Notes: generated by a model from the letters alone, not told the origin. A stretch of DNA of 64,000 nt from Turnera subulata (GCA_028386065.3 JAKUCV010003216.1:1-64000); one strand, 5' to 3'; shown: positions 1 through 13,438, numbered from the stretch's first letter. A program made the numbers and translations.

Positions 1-251
1 CTTCTAACTCCTACTGTGACAAAAACTTACCCAGGGGCATAATTGTCTTTTCGCAACTTCCAGGTTCGAAAAATTCCAGCTCGTCTCGGAAATTCCTCAA
101 AAATATCCGGAGTATGGAGTGAGACTCGGAATTGAAATCCGACGCTCGGTTTTCCTTAAAATAATTACCAAAGGTTATTTTTATTCGGTAAATTACTGTG
201 CAAAGCTTTTACAGTCCCGGTAAAAACATAAATTTTACCCGGGTCGTTACA
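1..251. repeat. Probable 3' end of an LTR (Gypsy-type), truncated by the window edge
   Basis: The first 250 bases have a richer, more regular composition than what follows and finish in a pyrimidine-rich stretch leading to gggtcgttaca at about 241-251, after which the sequence turns AT-rich. A terminal cgttaca is common at the 3' ends of plant Tekay/Del-type Gypsy LTRs. The 5' end lies outside the window, so neither the other terminus nor a target-site duplication can be checked. It could be a solo LTR or the end of a full element. This is recognition by resemblance only. Confidence 0.4.
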
Positions 252-3200
252 ATATGACACTAATATAAGGAAAAAATTATTATTTTTTTCTTTTTTAGGG
301 TCGTAATTACAGGAACCTACTCAAATCCTTCCTTAACCCACCTGGAACAGCTGGGTCCTGAGTTACCCATTAACTCTATATATCCACGGACTTAATTGAC
401 CTATTAATTAATAAGTGGTTGTTTGCAAACTCACTAACACACCCTCTTCCTCTCCCTTTTAAAAAATCTCTGTTGTTGCTTTTGCTCTTCAACCTCAGAT
501 CATTATCATCACTATGGCTCTGCCTTCTACAATGGATGGCACCTCAGTCATTTTGTTGTAAAAAGATGTCTTTGTTTTGATTGAGAGGGTCATCACGGTC
601 ACTTCTTCTAAATACCCGAAAGAGTTCTTCCGTTGCCGGGAAACTATCCGGCGAAGGTCGTTTGTTGCTTCGCCTCTTGGGTTCAAAGTTTTCCAAAAAC
701 CAATCATTCCAAAGTTTTTAATATCTGAAGCATATGTTATATAAATCTACAAGCACAACTAACTAAATAATATTAACCATGTTTTTTTTTCACCATAAAA
801 AACATAGTTAATGTTAATGTTCAAATTTTGTGATTTGGAAATACAAATTAAAGATACAAGTATAATTGAATGCTCAACTTTCATGAACGAGTAGAAGCAA
901 AAATTTCATTCATAGAGTGGGAAGATTTGTAGGGAAAATGTGAGCCATAAGTTTCTAAAAAAGAATAAATGGTTCGATTTAAGGGAGAAGAAAGAATCAT
1001 TCTTGAAAAAGGAGAAGAAAGAATAATATATTGATATATCATATATGGGAGGGGATAACATTTATTATATTCACAAAAGTATTTTTTTTAAAGAAGGTTA
1101 TTTCACTGTATTCGTTTTTTTTTGTTAAATTTTTTCCGCCGTATAAAAAAAGTTTTTTTTGTAGTTTTTGTTTTTTAATTTCTTGACGGGCACCGGCATC
1201 CATCGTCATCTCCTTTACGTGGCCATAGGAGAAAAAGGGAGAGATATGAGAAAGAAAGTTGCCCAAAAAAGAAGCTTCTTGGGTTTGGGTTTGGGTGTTG
1301 ATGATGACGACGACGATGAGCGTAGAGTTGCAGCCAAAGACAACTATCAACAAATTGAAGGCACAGAAAAAGACAGAAGAGCATTAGTTGATCGATTTCA
1401 AACAAGCCCTGTACCCTTCCTCCTCGTGATGATTGCAAGAAGAGAAGATTTTGGCGTTAATAGTCAATTAGTGCTTGTTTTGTAGGTCGACAAACACTAT
1501 TAATTTTGTCTTGGAGTGTTTTGTAATTACTAATTGTCAACAGATAATGACTTCCATATTTTTGTGCAGATTATTTCCGAATTATATATAAGTCTGCTTG
1601 GTTGCATGAGGTTATTGCACTGTTAATAAATATCGTTTCCACACTTTGAGCGCAAAATTTTGCTTAATTTAGTTAGTTTAGCAAAAATGAAGTGTAGCTA
1701 ATGTTTTTTTAGGTTTACCACGTAAAGCTCTTTTAAACCTGCAACTAAATGGTCAATTATTAGGCAGAAACTTAAGCTTTTTCATGGCGAGGTTTTTAAT
1801 CTAAACCTCAAGCTTTGATTTTTAAACCCCTCTGATGGTAGCTAGGCTAAGTTTACTTGAAAAACTTTGAGATGTTTAATGTGTTGTATTGAACGCAGCT
1901 AGTTGATTATAGGTTGAGGGATTGTGGAATAATTGATGTGGATAGTGAATTTTTTACCTTCTGTATTTGATGTCTTTACTTTTTCTATACCTATGCGTTC
2001 GATCTATCACAAAACACTACTGCTCTGCAAAATTTTCATTTTTTAATACTTTGAAATGGAAAAAAGGGGAAAATATCATCTGCCTAGATAATTTGATCTA
2101 TGAAACAAGAGCTTTTAGATGACTTATTTTTTAAAATATTTTTGAATATGCTCCATTTAAATTGATAAATTTGTCTTAGGGAACAATATATCTTTTGCTG
2201 CAGATGTAGTCATATAACAAAACGGTCAGAATTGTATCCTGAAACATATATAGAATAAGTTATCAAAGAGGTTAAAAATAATCAGGAAATCAATTAATGA
2301 ATTACCATTTAGTAAGTCTTATGGGTGTCGGCAAGATCAAACTCTTTGTTTCTTTTTTTTGTTTCTTTAAAAAACTACAACTGATTGCTAACCAAAAAAC
2401 AAAAACTACAACTGATTTTCGAATCCGAATTAAAATTTTTAACGTTTACAAATGTAGTATTACTATTGTTTTCGGCTGGATGGATTAAACTTTTTCTTTT
2501 GGTGTTTTTCCAAAGACTATAAGGCTGCTATTGGAATCCGAGCTCGAAAATTTTGCAAATGACAGACCATTGAGCTTTTGTAGTCAATAATCACCTGGGA
2601 AGAATGTAATCAAATTTCTAGAACTAGAAGTGCCCTTTTTTTTTCTCCATTTTCCTTAATTAATTTTCAATTTTATTTTGGGCTTAGCAAGATAATGAGT
2701 GTCTCCGTTGACCTTAACAAATGGATTCCCTCCGGTACTGAAAAAGAAAAAAGAGGAGAAAGAAAATCCCGATAGCCAAACTTGTTCAGCGAATGTGTTC
2801 TACTAGTTTAACTGGGCGTCTACAATTTAATGCATGAATATCTATGTGGCTTCAAAAGCAGCGACCAAAACTGGTGGGTTCTTTTGGCGGCAGACATTAG
2901 ACTTAAGTCTTAACAACTCAAATCTAATCTAATGGAGTCAACATGCACATGCTTTATGTAGTTTATACATAAATCTTTTTTAATATATAAGAAAAGTATG
3001 CTTATACATTAAGCTTGAATGAATCTTTTCAGCATATTTTATGGAAGAAACACATTGAAGCAATTGGGTATTTATTAACATCATGGAGTCGAACCAGTAA
3101 ATATAACAGTAATGTAAAACCAAGAATAAGATTCTGGGCAGCCAGAGAAATCCCTTTTGTTTTTTTCGTCTTTTTCTTTTTCCGGTTGCAATTACACAAA

Positions 3201-4227
3201 CAACAATCACTTTGCTCCCATCCATTTCATGTTTGACACTATATGACATGATATATATCAAAGAAATCTTTTGGTTTCTTAAAGTCTACACAGCCGACTA
3301 ATTGTACAAGAAGAGTAGAGACATATATGTACCACCTCAACCTTGTTAAAATCTCTCCATCTTACATGGTCTCCATTATTTCTTTTTCATTTTTTTCTTA
3401 TTCAATTTCTTCGTTTGTTGCAGATTCTTTTAGTTTTGTTTTAATCATTTTCAACTAATAATAATTTGTAAAAATTTTAAACAAAAATCGAATATGAAGA
3501 TTCGAACTATATATGTATCACACACTTGGCAAACTTGCAACAAAAGCATTAATTTCTGTACAGGATGTCACTTCAATTTATGAAAATTCTAACTCATTTA
3601 CCTTCAAGTCATGTTTTCAGATTATGATTGATACCACAGAAAACAATGGTCCATCTCTAGAGATTCCACAATCTATACGGATGATAATGATTTTATGTGC
3701 CATTTTCCTTCTCTTCATCACTATTGATCACAGACTAAAATGTCCCAACAAAGAAAAATTAGGCCATGGAGCCCCCACTACCTGTCTCTGGAGCCTGTTC
3801 CACCATTCAAAACCTGGAGTAGGATCCTCAAGACGATGTGACCCTTCTCTAACATTACGCACTTCCTTCGCTAAGCCATATCTGCTGCAGTAAAATTGAC
3901 GAGTCTTTGATCAGATTTTCCACTCTCTTCTTATATATAGTATATACTAGTCCACAAAATTCCACAGCAGAAAAAGTGCCTAGTTTTATTGGGTATCAGA
4001 AGTATTGTTTATGGACTTAATAACGGCTAACTTTGTCACGTATCGATCTTAACCAATCATTCATTTCTGTACTTTATCAAAAGTTGATCAAGGGTCAAGT
4101 ATAAAGGGGTATTATTATTACCAGTAATAGTATAACTTGGTGGGCTGTGGTCTTTTAAGCCATAACCTTCACCAGGTGAAGAAATCAAGAGGTCAATTGC
4201 CGCGTTGTAGGTTGGACCATGCATGCA
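252..4227. other. Gene-poor stretch upstream of the MLO gene
   Basis: AT-rich DNA with many homopolymer runs and no open frame that resembles a known protein. A CT-rich leader-like patch lies at 430-500, and a frame on the opposite strand (495-707) matches no family I know. A short ORF at 3513-3893 has one hydrophobic segment but no recognisable motif. Positions 2370-2417 hold a 17-bp direct repeat around a 14-bp A-rich insertion. Confidence 0.5.
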
Positions 4228-4234
4228 TATAAAC
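4228..4234 (+). promoter_or_regulatory. Candidate TATA box of the MLO gene
   Basis: TATAAAC lies about 220 bp before the MLO start codon. A start site some 30 bp downstream would give a 5' leader of roughly 190 nt, which is plausible. There is no other support. Confidence 0.35.
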
Positions 4235-4445
4235 AAGGACCACATCAATTTATTGCTTCTAATTTGTTATATACTAGCTACCTCGTGTAGCTTCCCAGGT
4301 AGAAGGAGTGGAAATCAGAGGGAAGAAAATCAAAAGATAGGAACTACTTCTGTTTTGTTTTTTCCCTACTGTTTCTGGCATATATCAAAGAATTGGCAGT
4401 TCAAGGTGCAAGAAATTACCAAAAGGAGAGAAGAATATATATATT

Positions 4446-7400
4446 ATGGCTGTAGAGGCAGTAGGAGAACAATCACTTGAAGAAACACCTACATGGGCTG
4501 TGGCAACCGTTTGCTTTGTTTTGATAGTATTGTCTCTATTGATTGAGCATTTGCTCCTTCTTTTAGCTAAGGTAACTAATGACTGTTAAACATGTTTGTT
4601 CACGGATTTAACTTCACTAGTTAATAATTAACCATGCATTCTCTTTCATTTGATGTCTGTGTTTTTGAACTTGATCAGTACTTCAACAAGAAGAGGAGGA
4701 AGTCACTTATCCGGGCTCTAGACAAGATCAAATCAGGTCTAGAATTCAAGAAGCCACACAATGACTCTTTGTATATTATATTGCTTTCTTGTTGGAGTCT
4801 GTCACATAGAGGAACTTGAAAACCTTTATTTTATTTTGCAGATTTGATGCTCCTGGGTTTTATCTCATTGTTGCTAACCATATGCGAAAAACGAATTGCC
4901 AGTATTTGTATCCCAAAAAGTGTTGGTGAAACTTTTCTACCATGTGGTAGCCCGAGTTACTCAGATGAAACTGAGGAGGAAGCAAAATGTGCAGAGAAGG
5001 TATGGTTACTTACGTAATGTAACTTTGATGTTCTCAATACAAGAACCTGCATGTTCTCTGTATGAGTATAATTAAAGAGGTCCTTTTTTTTAATGAGTTT
5101 GTTAATGGAGACTAATATTCTTTGAAACGGATTGTTAAACAGGGCAAGGTTTCATTCTTGTCAAGATCAGGAGTACAGCAACTCCAGTACTTGATCTTTG
5201 TGCTGGCTGCCTTCCACTCTTTGTCATCCATCCTCATATTTGGTTTAGGGATGGCCAAGGTAAATTTCTTAATTTTGTTTTTACTGCAATTTCCATCTCT
5301 TTGAATGGTTTATTGAATTGTTTGAAACTTAATAGTAAACTAATGATCAATGTCATAAAGGAATAATAAAATTTGTTGCTTCTAGAGATTTTCAAAATTA
5401 GGAAAATTAGACTCGTATTTGACAAAGTTGACACTTTTTACTTTGACTTTTCCAGATGAAGAGATGGGAGTCTTGGGAGGCAGAAACGAAAACACTGGAA
5501 TACCAATTTTTAAGAGGTAAGCCTTTGAGAGCGGTATTTTTTAAACAATCTAATATGAAAACGACAATATAGAGGCCTACCAAACAAAAAGAACTAAAAG
5601 AAAAAATACCCTGCAAGCATAAGAAAAAGGCTATATTATTCAAGATGAGTCATTTTAAGTTTTTAAGTGTAAGTGGTTGCACTCATTTTATGTTAATATT
5701 GTCTTATTGCTGACATACAGATCCAAGGAGATTCCAACTGACCCATCAGACATCATTTGGGAAGCGGCATCTTAGATTTTGGACTGAACCGCCAGTTCTT
5801 CGTTGGCCAGTAAGTTAAAAAAGAAAAAAAAAATGAGAGAGAAGGAAGTGTATCTCCATAGTTTCAAGACTCAAAATTTCAAGCCTCTTTTTGTCTTGAA
5901 ATTTTAATATCTTTGTTCTTGTCATGATTTGCAGGCATTTTTTCTAAGACAATTTTATGGTTCTGTCCCCAAAGTGGATTATCTCACGCTTAGGCATGGA
6001 TTCATATTGGTATTGTATAACATCTGGTAGAAGTATATGCTGTAATGAACTAAACATGGCAGAACCTTAAATTAACTCAAGTGTCTGTCACTGCACTACA
6101 GGCACATTTTGAGGAACGAAGCAACTTTGATTTTCACAAGTACATAAAAAGAGCTTTGGACAGAGATTTTAAGAAGGTGGTGGGAATAAGGTCTGTAGAC
6201 AAATGATCTTTCTAGTATTCCATTTTCGTCTTACAGTTATTTAATGTGAAGCCTAGAAACTGATTCTCTCATGAAACTCTGATTTGCAGCTACTGGATTT
6301 GGATTTTCACAATATTTTTCATATTCTTCAATGCACACAGTAAGACGAGTCCTGCTTCAGTACTCATCCAATTACATTAACATTTTAATGCATCTGGAAA
6401 TGTTTACAATGCTAACCCACATATCCTTTTCCTCTATCTCCACAGAATTTTACAGTTATTTATGGCTTCCATTCATCCCATTAGTGGTAAGTGAAATAAT
6501 CTTTTAGCTATTAAACAATCAAAGTACATCAGGAAGTGGAAGTTGAACTTCATTGCCTTGTTCTGCAGATGTTGTTGGTAATTGGGACGAAACTGCAAGC
6601 CATAATAACCTCGATGTGCTTAGATAGCCATGATAAATCTCATGTTGTAAGAGGAACCTTGCTTGTTCAACCTAGTGACCATTTCTTCTGGTTTGGCCGG
6701 CCCAAATTGCTTCTCCACCTTATGCACTTCATATTATTTCAGGTATTTCCTTCAATTCCTTAAGAAGCTAATGCTAACAAGTTTGAAATCATTAACTTGA
6801 AGTTTGGACTAAACCAATCCTGAAAACACTGTGGCCTTGCAGAACTCATTCCAGTTGGCATTCTTCACATGGACTTGGGTAAGCATTTATAATTTCATTG
6901 CTTTAAAATGCTTTCTTGGTTTTTGACTTCTGAAGAAAAAGAAAGAACCACTGGGAAAAGGAAACAGTCCAATTCTAATGTAAGCTTCAAATTGCAGTAC
7001 TACTTCGGCTTCAGATCATGCTTCCACAGGAAAACGGTGGATATTGTCTTAAGGATTGTCATGGGAATATTGGTGCACTTCCTTTGTGGCTATGTAACAC
7101 TACCTCTTTGCGCTTTGGTCACACAGGTAAGCAGAATTCAGAAAATACAAAACATACCTGTTTTTCTTAAAAAAAAGATCCTAGCATATTAAAACTTATA
7201 TCCAATCAATAATGAATGCAATCAGTTGTAGTTATATTAAAGATTCTGACCAAGAAAGACACTTGCAACAGATGGGTACATCAATGAGAGGAGCTGTTTT
7301 CACAGAGGATGTAATGGAAGGACTCAAAAGATGGGAAGCCAATGCCAAGAAAACATTGAGAAGTAATTACCAGTCTGCTCGCCCCTCTCTTGATGCTTCT

Positions 7401-7589
7401 CTTGACACTTCACTTTCCCTCGAGTCTACACTTTCTTTTAGTGCTTCACATTCTGTAGAATTTGATCCTCCAGTGGAGAGGGAAGATGCTATCATTGAAG
7501 TAGCAGATGCGGAAAACGACCCTGGAATAATAGTTGAGGAGGAGGGTGAAAAGAAAGGATCATTTGAAGGATTTGTGATGATTAGTTAG
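4446..7589 (+). CDS. MLO-like seven-transmembrane protein, complete, 14 exons, 506 aa
   Basis: Exons: 4446-4571, 4679-4736, 4842-4999, 5143-5259, 5456-5516, 5721-5809, 5935-6009, 6102-6190, 6290-6339, 6446-6486, 6569-6742, 6843-6878, 6998-7126, 7272-7589. All introns are GT-AG, the phases join, and the total is 507 codons with stop, the usual MLO size. The N-terminus has the family signature [14 protein letters not shown] followed by the first membrane span (about residues 17-40). Later hallmarks are [22 protein letters not shown], a cysteine-bearing extracellular loop and the conserved TLPL..ALVTQMG before the tail. The cytoplasmic tail (402-506) starts with an amphipathic stretch containing [12 protein letters not shown], the place of the calmodulin-binding site, and ends in an acidic segment. 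MLO proteins are plasma-membrane proteins; clade V members are powdery-mildew susceptibility factors, and others act in calcium-linked growth processes. By eye this is nearest clade V/VI (AtMLO3 or AtMLO2/6/12-like), which is not settled here. Confidence 0.93.
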
Positions 7590-10500
7590 GATACTAGACT
7601 AATTTTCCACATTAGCATGTCTAGTGTCCATATCTCAATAAGAGAACTACATATATATAGTGGATATTTTTTTTGTAGATGTGATTCCCTTGGCTGGGAG
7701 ATTGAAGAGCTGTTCCTTCAATTCTTGTACAGGTTTTTGTAAACATTAAATGGCGGCAGCTGCAATTTTGTTGCTTGCTGCTGTCTTTGCTGATCACAGG
7801 TTCTGCATTTTCTTTTATTAATACTTGTATTTTTGTACAAAAATTAATGAAAACTTTTTTTTCCTAGTGCCGACGAAATTATTGAAATTGTTTTGTCTTA
7901 TGCAGCTTTTGAATTCTATTCTCGTACATCATCAAAAAAGTAACAAATTCAGACGACGATAGGCATTTGCCATTTGTTATGTACTAACCCAGCCCGATAA
8001 GAATTGGGTTAGTAGGCCCTGAGTGGAAAGTTTACTGATGGGCTAAGAACCGAAAACTGTCATACTGGTAATATGGGCTAATGAAGGTATGGCTATTTAG
8101 AAAAATTTTAAGTAATGTCCAACAACGAATTGAAGAAGTTTCTTTTCCTCTAACAAACTTTTATTTTCACTATGAGCAGTTGCTGTGAAAACTTTTGCTC
8201 ATCCAACTTTTTTTGATGGGGACATGTAACTTTAAAAAATTTGTTCATCCAATTTTCCTTTTCTCCAACAGGAATCTCTTTTGAGTACAAATTGCTATAG
8301 CAATTTTGGAGTTCATCAAAGATTTTTGTTTATCGGTCCTTAATCATAAAATCAATCTAAGGAACAGAGTAAATTGCATGGCAAGTATGGTTGTCCCATT
8401 CTTCACAAAGGGTGGTCCAAACTTAAGACCTGCTTTGTTTAATTTATCTGATTGGTCGGTGTGTTTATTTCTCTCTGTTAGAGGAGGAGACTTTTGTCCA
8501 ATTCTTTTGCCATGAACCTTCTTCTTCTTCTTCTTCTTTTTTGGCTTTTTTTTTTGTAATGTTTTAGGGCAAGAGCGACCGACCAAGTCTCAAATTTCAA
8601 AGGATACCCAAACTTCCTGTCATCTTCCTCGTATGGATGCAGTCCTAGTTAGATATCTGATTAGCCGATACATATACTTTCAAAAGTCACTGCTGAATGA
8701 TGATGATTTCTTGGTCTTCGCCGTGGCTTTATCTTGTCATTTTCTCAGTAAAAATACCTGCTTCACCACTGTACACATATTTTCGTTTTGGGGCGAAAGC
8801 AAATTATTCTTTTTTTCATTTAAAGAGGGGAATCAATTTGCGGTCCTCAGTTTGAATCTGTAAATTTGACTTTGAATTGCAACGAATTGGCTAACAATAG
8901 GCCACGCATGGTCTTTTGATCGCAGTCCATTAACAATCAAACTATCACTATTAATTTATATGCATATAGCAAAAACATGCAAAAAAATTTCCTGGTGAAA
9001 GTGCAACAAAAGAAGATCTTAGGGAGCAAGACCACAGTGCCACAGTCTGCAAGGAACTACAGGGTATTAGGTTTTTAATTTTTTTTTTTTAAAAAAACTT
9101 AGTCTTCTTTCATTGTTGTATGATCATAAATAAGCACAATTACAACGCCAAATATTAAGATGGGTGAAAAAACGAATAAAGCCAAAACCATGGATGTATA
9201 CGGTGATAAATGTCGAAGCACCAATAATGTGACTAACCGTATCATCAAGTCGATGGGGGAATATGTGGATTAAGTGCAAGGAACATACATGCAACTTTGG
9301 GAATAACTCCAACAAAAAAAGAAAACTTTTGGGGAATAATTCGTACGCACTGTCTCTAAGGAAAATGGAAAAACACCTAAAACAACACAAAGAACCATAA
9401 TGGGAAATGTCAAGATAAGATTTGCAGGACCCATTTTTATCGGATTTGGATTCTCTCCTGTACAGAATTCAACAGGAGAGATCCTGTTAAATAAATACCG
9501 TTGATTTGTTTAATCAATGGTCCTTAAAGTAAGAAAAACTAAAAAAATTAAATAAAGTAAAATAAATTCTCACTAATGATTTTAAAAATCATGACCACGA
9601 TTCAACCAACAGGACATAACTTTACAGGAGAGGATGTCAATCCGTTTTTATCATATGTAATGTCATGTCTCATGCCATTATTATTTATTTGAGGAATTGC
9701 CTTTTAGTACTTGCTGATGTTATAAACCTTAATGCATTGAACTTGAAAAAAAAAACGTGGAGTTTGATAAAAGGCCACTAAAAGCGTTTTAGAAGAACGG
9801 AAAATTTGTTTTCTTTTTTAGGCTAAATTTTAATTGCCTAGAACTACTTCAGCAACTTAATTTTTTTGGTCGGATAAATTAGGAAAAAATGTAATAAAAT
9901 CCGCCACCTCTCCCAAATCTCTACCTTTTCCAATATCAACAAAATCCCGGTGGGTACGGTTTGGCCAAAATTAAGAGTCATGGACAAGACGGACAACTCT
10001 TACACATTTGATTGTACCAAAACAATTCCTTTCTTTCACAAGAAGTCAACAATTAATTGCTCTCGCTTTTGTTGCCTTTAGCAGGATCCCTTGATCGTTC
10101 AAAAAAAAAAAAAAAAGCTGGATCCCTTGAAGTTAAGAATTTTCTTTCCGATATTGATGTCTCCAATAGTATTTTTGGCCATCAATATCATGATTAATTA
10201 TGGATTAATCAATTTTAGAGCTTCTACAGTGTCAAGTTGAAAATGCTCTTGTTAACATCTTTCACTAGAATTTTCCACTGATCACCATTGGGTTGCAAGG
10301 GTGGTTGTTGGGGCATTCTAATCTTTAGCTGGTAAATATTCTTTGATAGACATCTTAATATTACTCTATACCATGGTAAAAATATTAATTTTAAAGTTTT
10401 CAGTACAGCTGGATGGGTTACATAGTACTTTTCAGTCTATATAGGAATTTTAGTGGAAAAAGTAGGGAATGGAATTAAAGGAAAGAGAACGAAATGGAAG

Positions 10501-11202
10501 GTAAAAAAAAAAAAAGAAATTCTCATGCTTGGATAAGTCAGTAAGGGATGGAGGATGTGAGTTAGTAAGGTTTTATTGTTTGATTAGAGGAGGAGGAGAA
10601 ATATAATAAATTGACTTTTTCTTTTACAGATTCTCTTCCACCTTGCTGTCAAAAAAAAAAAATTCTTTTCCACCCCATTCTTCCCTAATTTGGGGGAGAC
10701 ATTTCGATGAAAATGGAGGGGAATACATGAGAAAAGATTAATTAATCTCCCAATTCTTATTTCTAACTTGTTCTTCCAAATAAGGTAAAAATAAAATTTC
10801 CTCCCTCCCTTATCATTCTGATCTCTGGTGAATTAACGGTACTCAAAATAATAATAATGATATGGCAAGTGTAGACTAGCTTCATCAAGGTATTGTTAAT
10901 TTACCCCTACTACCAATTAGGAAAATACAAAAAGACACAAAGTTAACGTCATTGCTTGGCTACTGGACTTTGGATAATGCACCCACCTCACGTCATCTAC
11001 TATGTCACAAAATTGAGGAAAATGGACACATTGGTATACGTGGCAGGAAAATAGGATAGATAAATAAAACCCAGGGACAAAGCCACCCCCATTTTAACTT
11101 TCGTTGTTTCAATAAAAAAAAATAATAATACTTTCGTTGTTATCTGATCCACGTGGCGCAAAGAAAAATCATTCTAAGCGGTACGGAGTATGATGCTATG
11201 TG
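7590..11202. other. Intergenic, no gene seen
   Basis: Repetitive low-complexity AT-rich sequence. Contains a (TTC)n tract at 8518-8538, poly-T and poly-A runs, and several tiny A-tailed insertions bracketed by short direct repeats (10081-10130, 10630-10674, 11097-11141). No frame resembles a protein. Confidence 0.5.
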
Positions 11203-11210
11203 TGACGTCA
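11203..11210 (+). promoter_or_regulatory. Palindromic TGACGTCA bZIP-type site
   Basis: A perfect TGACGTCA palindrome, about 1.1 kb before the glutaredoxin start. This is the classical C-box/TGA-factor binding sequence. A CACGTG G-box lies about 50 bp earlier, near 11150. Function here is inferred only from the motif. Confidence 0.35.
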
Positions 11211-12068
11211 TGGGGAGACATTAGACATTTTGTTCAGTTCTTTAATTTTTATCTGATAACGTGTACACAGCTACCGTCCGGGAACGGCTTTTGTCGTCAC
11301 CCTGAGGTTTGGTAATTTTGGAGTATTTGTCTTTTAATCTATCTAATTAATTAATTATTATGTTACATATGAATTCCTGCAATGCTAAGGTCATCCATGA
11401 CTCATCAGATTACATAAAAGTCATATTAATAGGTGCTACAACTTATGTAAATTCCATTACTAGTGTCATTCCAACAGGCATAATATTACCATTTGTCATG
11501 ATAGTTATTCATAATTATTTGCTTTTTTCAAACAAAATTTTTCATAATATCTACGCCGGGTGACTTAGAATATAAATCTTACTTTTAGAATTAACCTCAC
11601 CTCTTTTTAAACCAAGTCAACTCTGCATCAGTTTTCGTATAAACATCATCCCATATCAAAATCCTATGACAAAAGTAGTATCTTTTTTACAATTTTTTTT
11701 TAAAAAAAATCCTATGACAAAAGCGGTACCCTTTCACAAGTATGATTCAAGCTTAATTTTATCAATTTCTAAACAAAAAAACACCCTATATTTTTCATGT
11801 TATTTTATTGTCTCTTTGGGAGGAATAAATTTATGTGATATAGCATGGATGCTATCTCTTAGTGAGATTTTTTTTTTTTCCTTGATCACTTACCGTGATC
11901 ATTTGTTTTCATGATTATTTCTGGTATATAACAAACACAACAAAAATGTGAGGATAATGAAGATAAAGATGTGTGAAAAATCTTGTCTGATGATAGAAAC
12001 TAGAAAAGCCAAGAAAAGGGTCCTGCCGTCAATTGAGATGCAGCTACTAGGAATCCGTCTACCCAAGC

Positions 12069-12132
12069 GGTGACGTAGAGACGCGTCACCCACAGTCCCC
12101 GTGATGCACAACATCGCAACCCGCCGTTGACG
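12069..12132 (+). promoter_or_regulatory. TGACG (as-1-like) cluster upstream of the glutaredoxin
   Basis: An inverted repeat GGTGACG-8 bp-CGTCACC occupies 12069-12090, and a third TGACG lies at 12128-12132, all 160-230 bp before the start codon. Paired TGACG motifs are as-1-like elements bound by TGA bZIP factors. In Arabidopsis the GRXC9 promoter is known to use as-1-like elements for its early salicylic-acid response, and the protein binds TGA factors, so the position fits. The spacing differs slightly from canonical as-1. Confidence 0.5.
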
Positions 12133-12295
12133 TTAGAGTCTCCTCACCTCCCCCCATATTGTCCTATTGTTTCCAAATTCCCCCAATATAATCTCCCCAT
12201 TCCCTCATTTCTTTTACCTACCATAACCACACCTATGCATACACAAAACCAACCCTCCTCTCTAATTTCTTCAAATTCTCTTCGTTTCCTCTCCA

Positions 12296-12775
12296 ATGCA
12301 AGAAGCAATCCCATTTAGGACATACACCCCGGCCACCACTGCCGGCAACAACCGGCTCTTTCTCCCCCGAGACAACAGCAACTTGGGGGATGGTGGTGGT
12401 GGCCGGGTGATAGTAGTTAATGGGACCAATGGTGACCGTAACCGTGTCCAAAAATTGGTGCTAGAGAATTCGGTCATAGTGTTTGGCAGACGTGGGTGTT
12501 GCATGTGCCATGTTGTGAAGAAGCTGCTGCTAGGGCTAGGGGTGAACCCTGCTGTCTTTGAGGTGGAGGAGAAGGATGAGGTCTATGTGATCAAGGAGTT
12601 ATCGATGATTAACGATGGTGATCGGGAAGGGGAAGATGTGGGTCATGATCAAGTGCAGTTTCCTGTGGTCTTTGTGGGTGGGAAGTTGTTTGGTGGATTG
12701 GAAAGAATCATGGCAACTCATATTTCTGGTGAGTTGGTGCCTATCTTGAAAGATGCAGGAGCGTTATGGCTATAA
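12296..12775 (+). CDS. CC-type (class III) glutaredoxin, GRXC9/ROXY19-like, 159 aa
   Basis: Intronless, as is usual for this land-plant-specific class. The active site is CCMC at residues 68-71 in the context RRGCCMCHVVKKLLLGLGV, which is almost the GRXC9 (GRX480, ROXY19) sequence. The glutathione-site region FPVVFVGGKLFGG follows, and the protein ends in the ALWL tetrapeptide (156-159) that ROXY proteins need for TGA-factor-linked repression. The N-terminal 50 residues are variable and glycine-rich. Proteins of this kind bind TGA transcription factors in the nucleus, and GRX480 is salicylic-acid induced and represses jasmonate/ethylene defence genes. TGACG motifs sit upstream. The start is the first ATG in frame and gives the usual MQ opening. 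Nothing is broken. Confidence 0.93.
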   Translation: MQEAIPFRTYTPATTAGNNRLFLPRDNSNLGDGGGGRVIVVNGTNGDRNRVQKLVLENSVIVFGRRGCCMCHVVKKLLLGLGVNPAVFEVEEKDEVYVIKELSMINDGDREGEDVGHDQVQFPVVFVGGKLFGGLERIMATHISGELVPILKDAGALWL

Positions 12776-13438
12776 TTAGCTAGCCTTACTGTCTTTTTTC
12801 TTTTTTTCCTTTCTTTTCTGACAATTTATGATTACATATATGAATGAATCTTTCTCGGTTATGGAAAGAAATTGAGGAAAGTTCATTTTGTCTCTCTCCT
12901 TTTCTTTTTTTGTCTCTGTTTCTACATTAATGAGGGAAGAGGAAGACAAAGAAGACGCTGTTTTGATACTTGTATAGCCTGTACATCTCTATTTGATTAT
13001 ATTTCTCTTCTAGGTAATGGAATTTGCAAAAACATTTTGGACCATATTTGGATACCGGAATTAAATTAGAAAGCACATGTTTTGATGCTGATGTTTTGTA
13101 TTCCTCCCATTAAAAGACCATACCGGATTGATCAGATAAGAGGCAACCTTGGCCTTCGTCAATTTCCAATGTTACTAGATAGGAGAGATGTTACGTAGTT
13201 GTTATCCAGAACTTGGTTTGCTGGATGATATAGACACGAGAAATATGAGCAAGAAAACAATCCATTGCCCATTTTTGGAATATTGATCGATGATATTCTA
13301 AATTTTTCCCTAGCCAACCGACAGATTATAATTATTGAGGTTGGATTATATGGGAGATCTTTTGCAAATCTGGTTTCAGCCCAAGATTTTTTGCCTTGGG
13401 TCAACCAACGGAAAGGACAATTATGCTCAATCCTATTC
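12776..13438. other. 3' flank of the glutaredoxin, no gene
   Basis: T-rich 3' flank followed by unremarkable sequence; no supported feature. Confidence 0.5.

Noticed and set aside
3513..3893. 126-codon frame with a hydrophobic segment, possible small secreted or membrane peptide
   Set aside because: No signal peptide at the start, no known peptide-hormone motif, and no evidence of a promoter. Kept only as a candidate.
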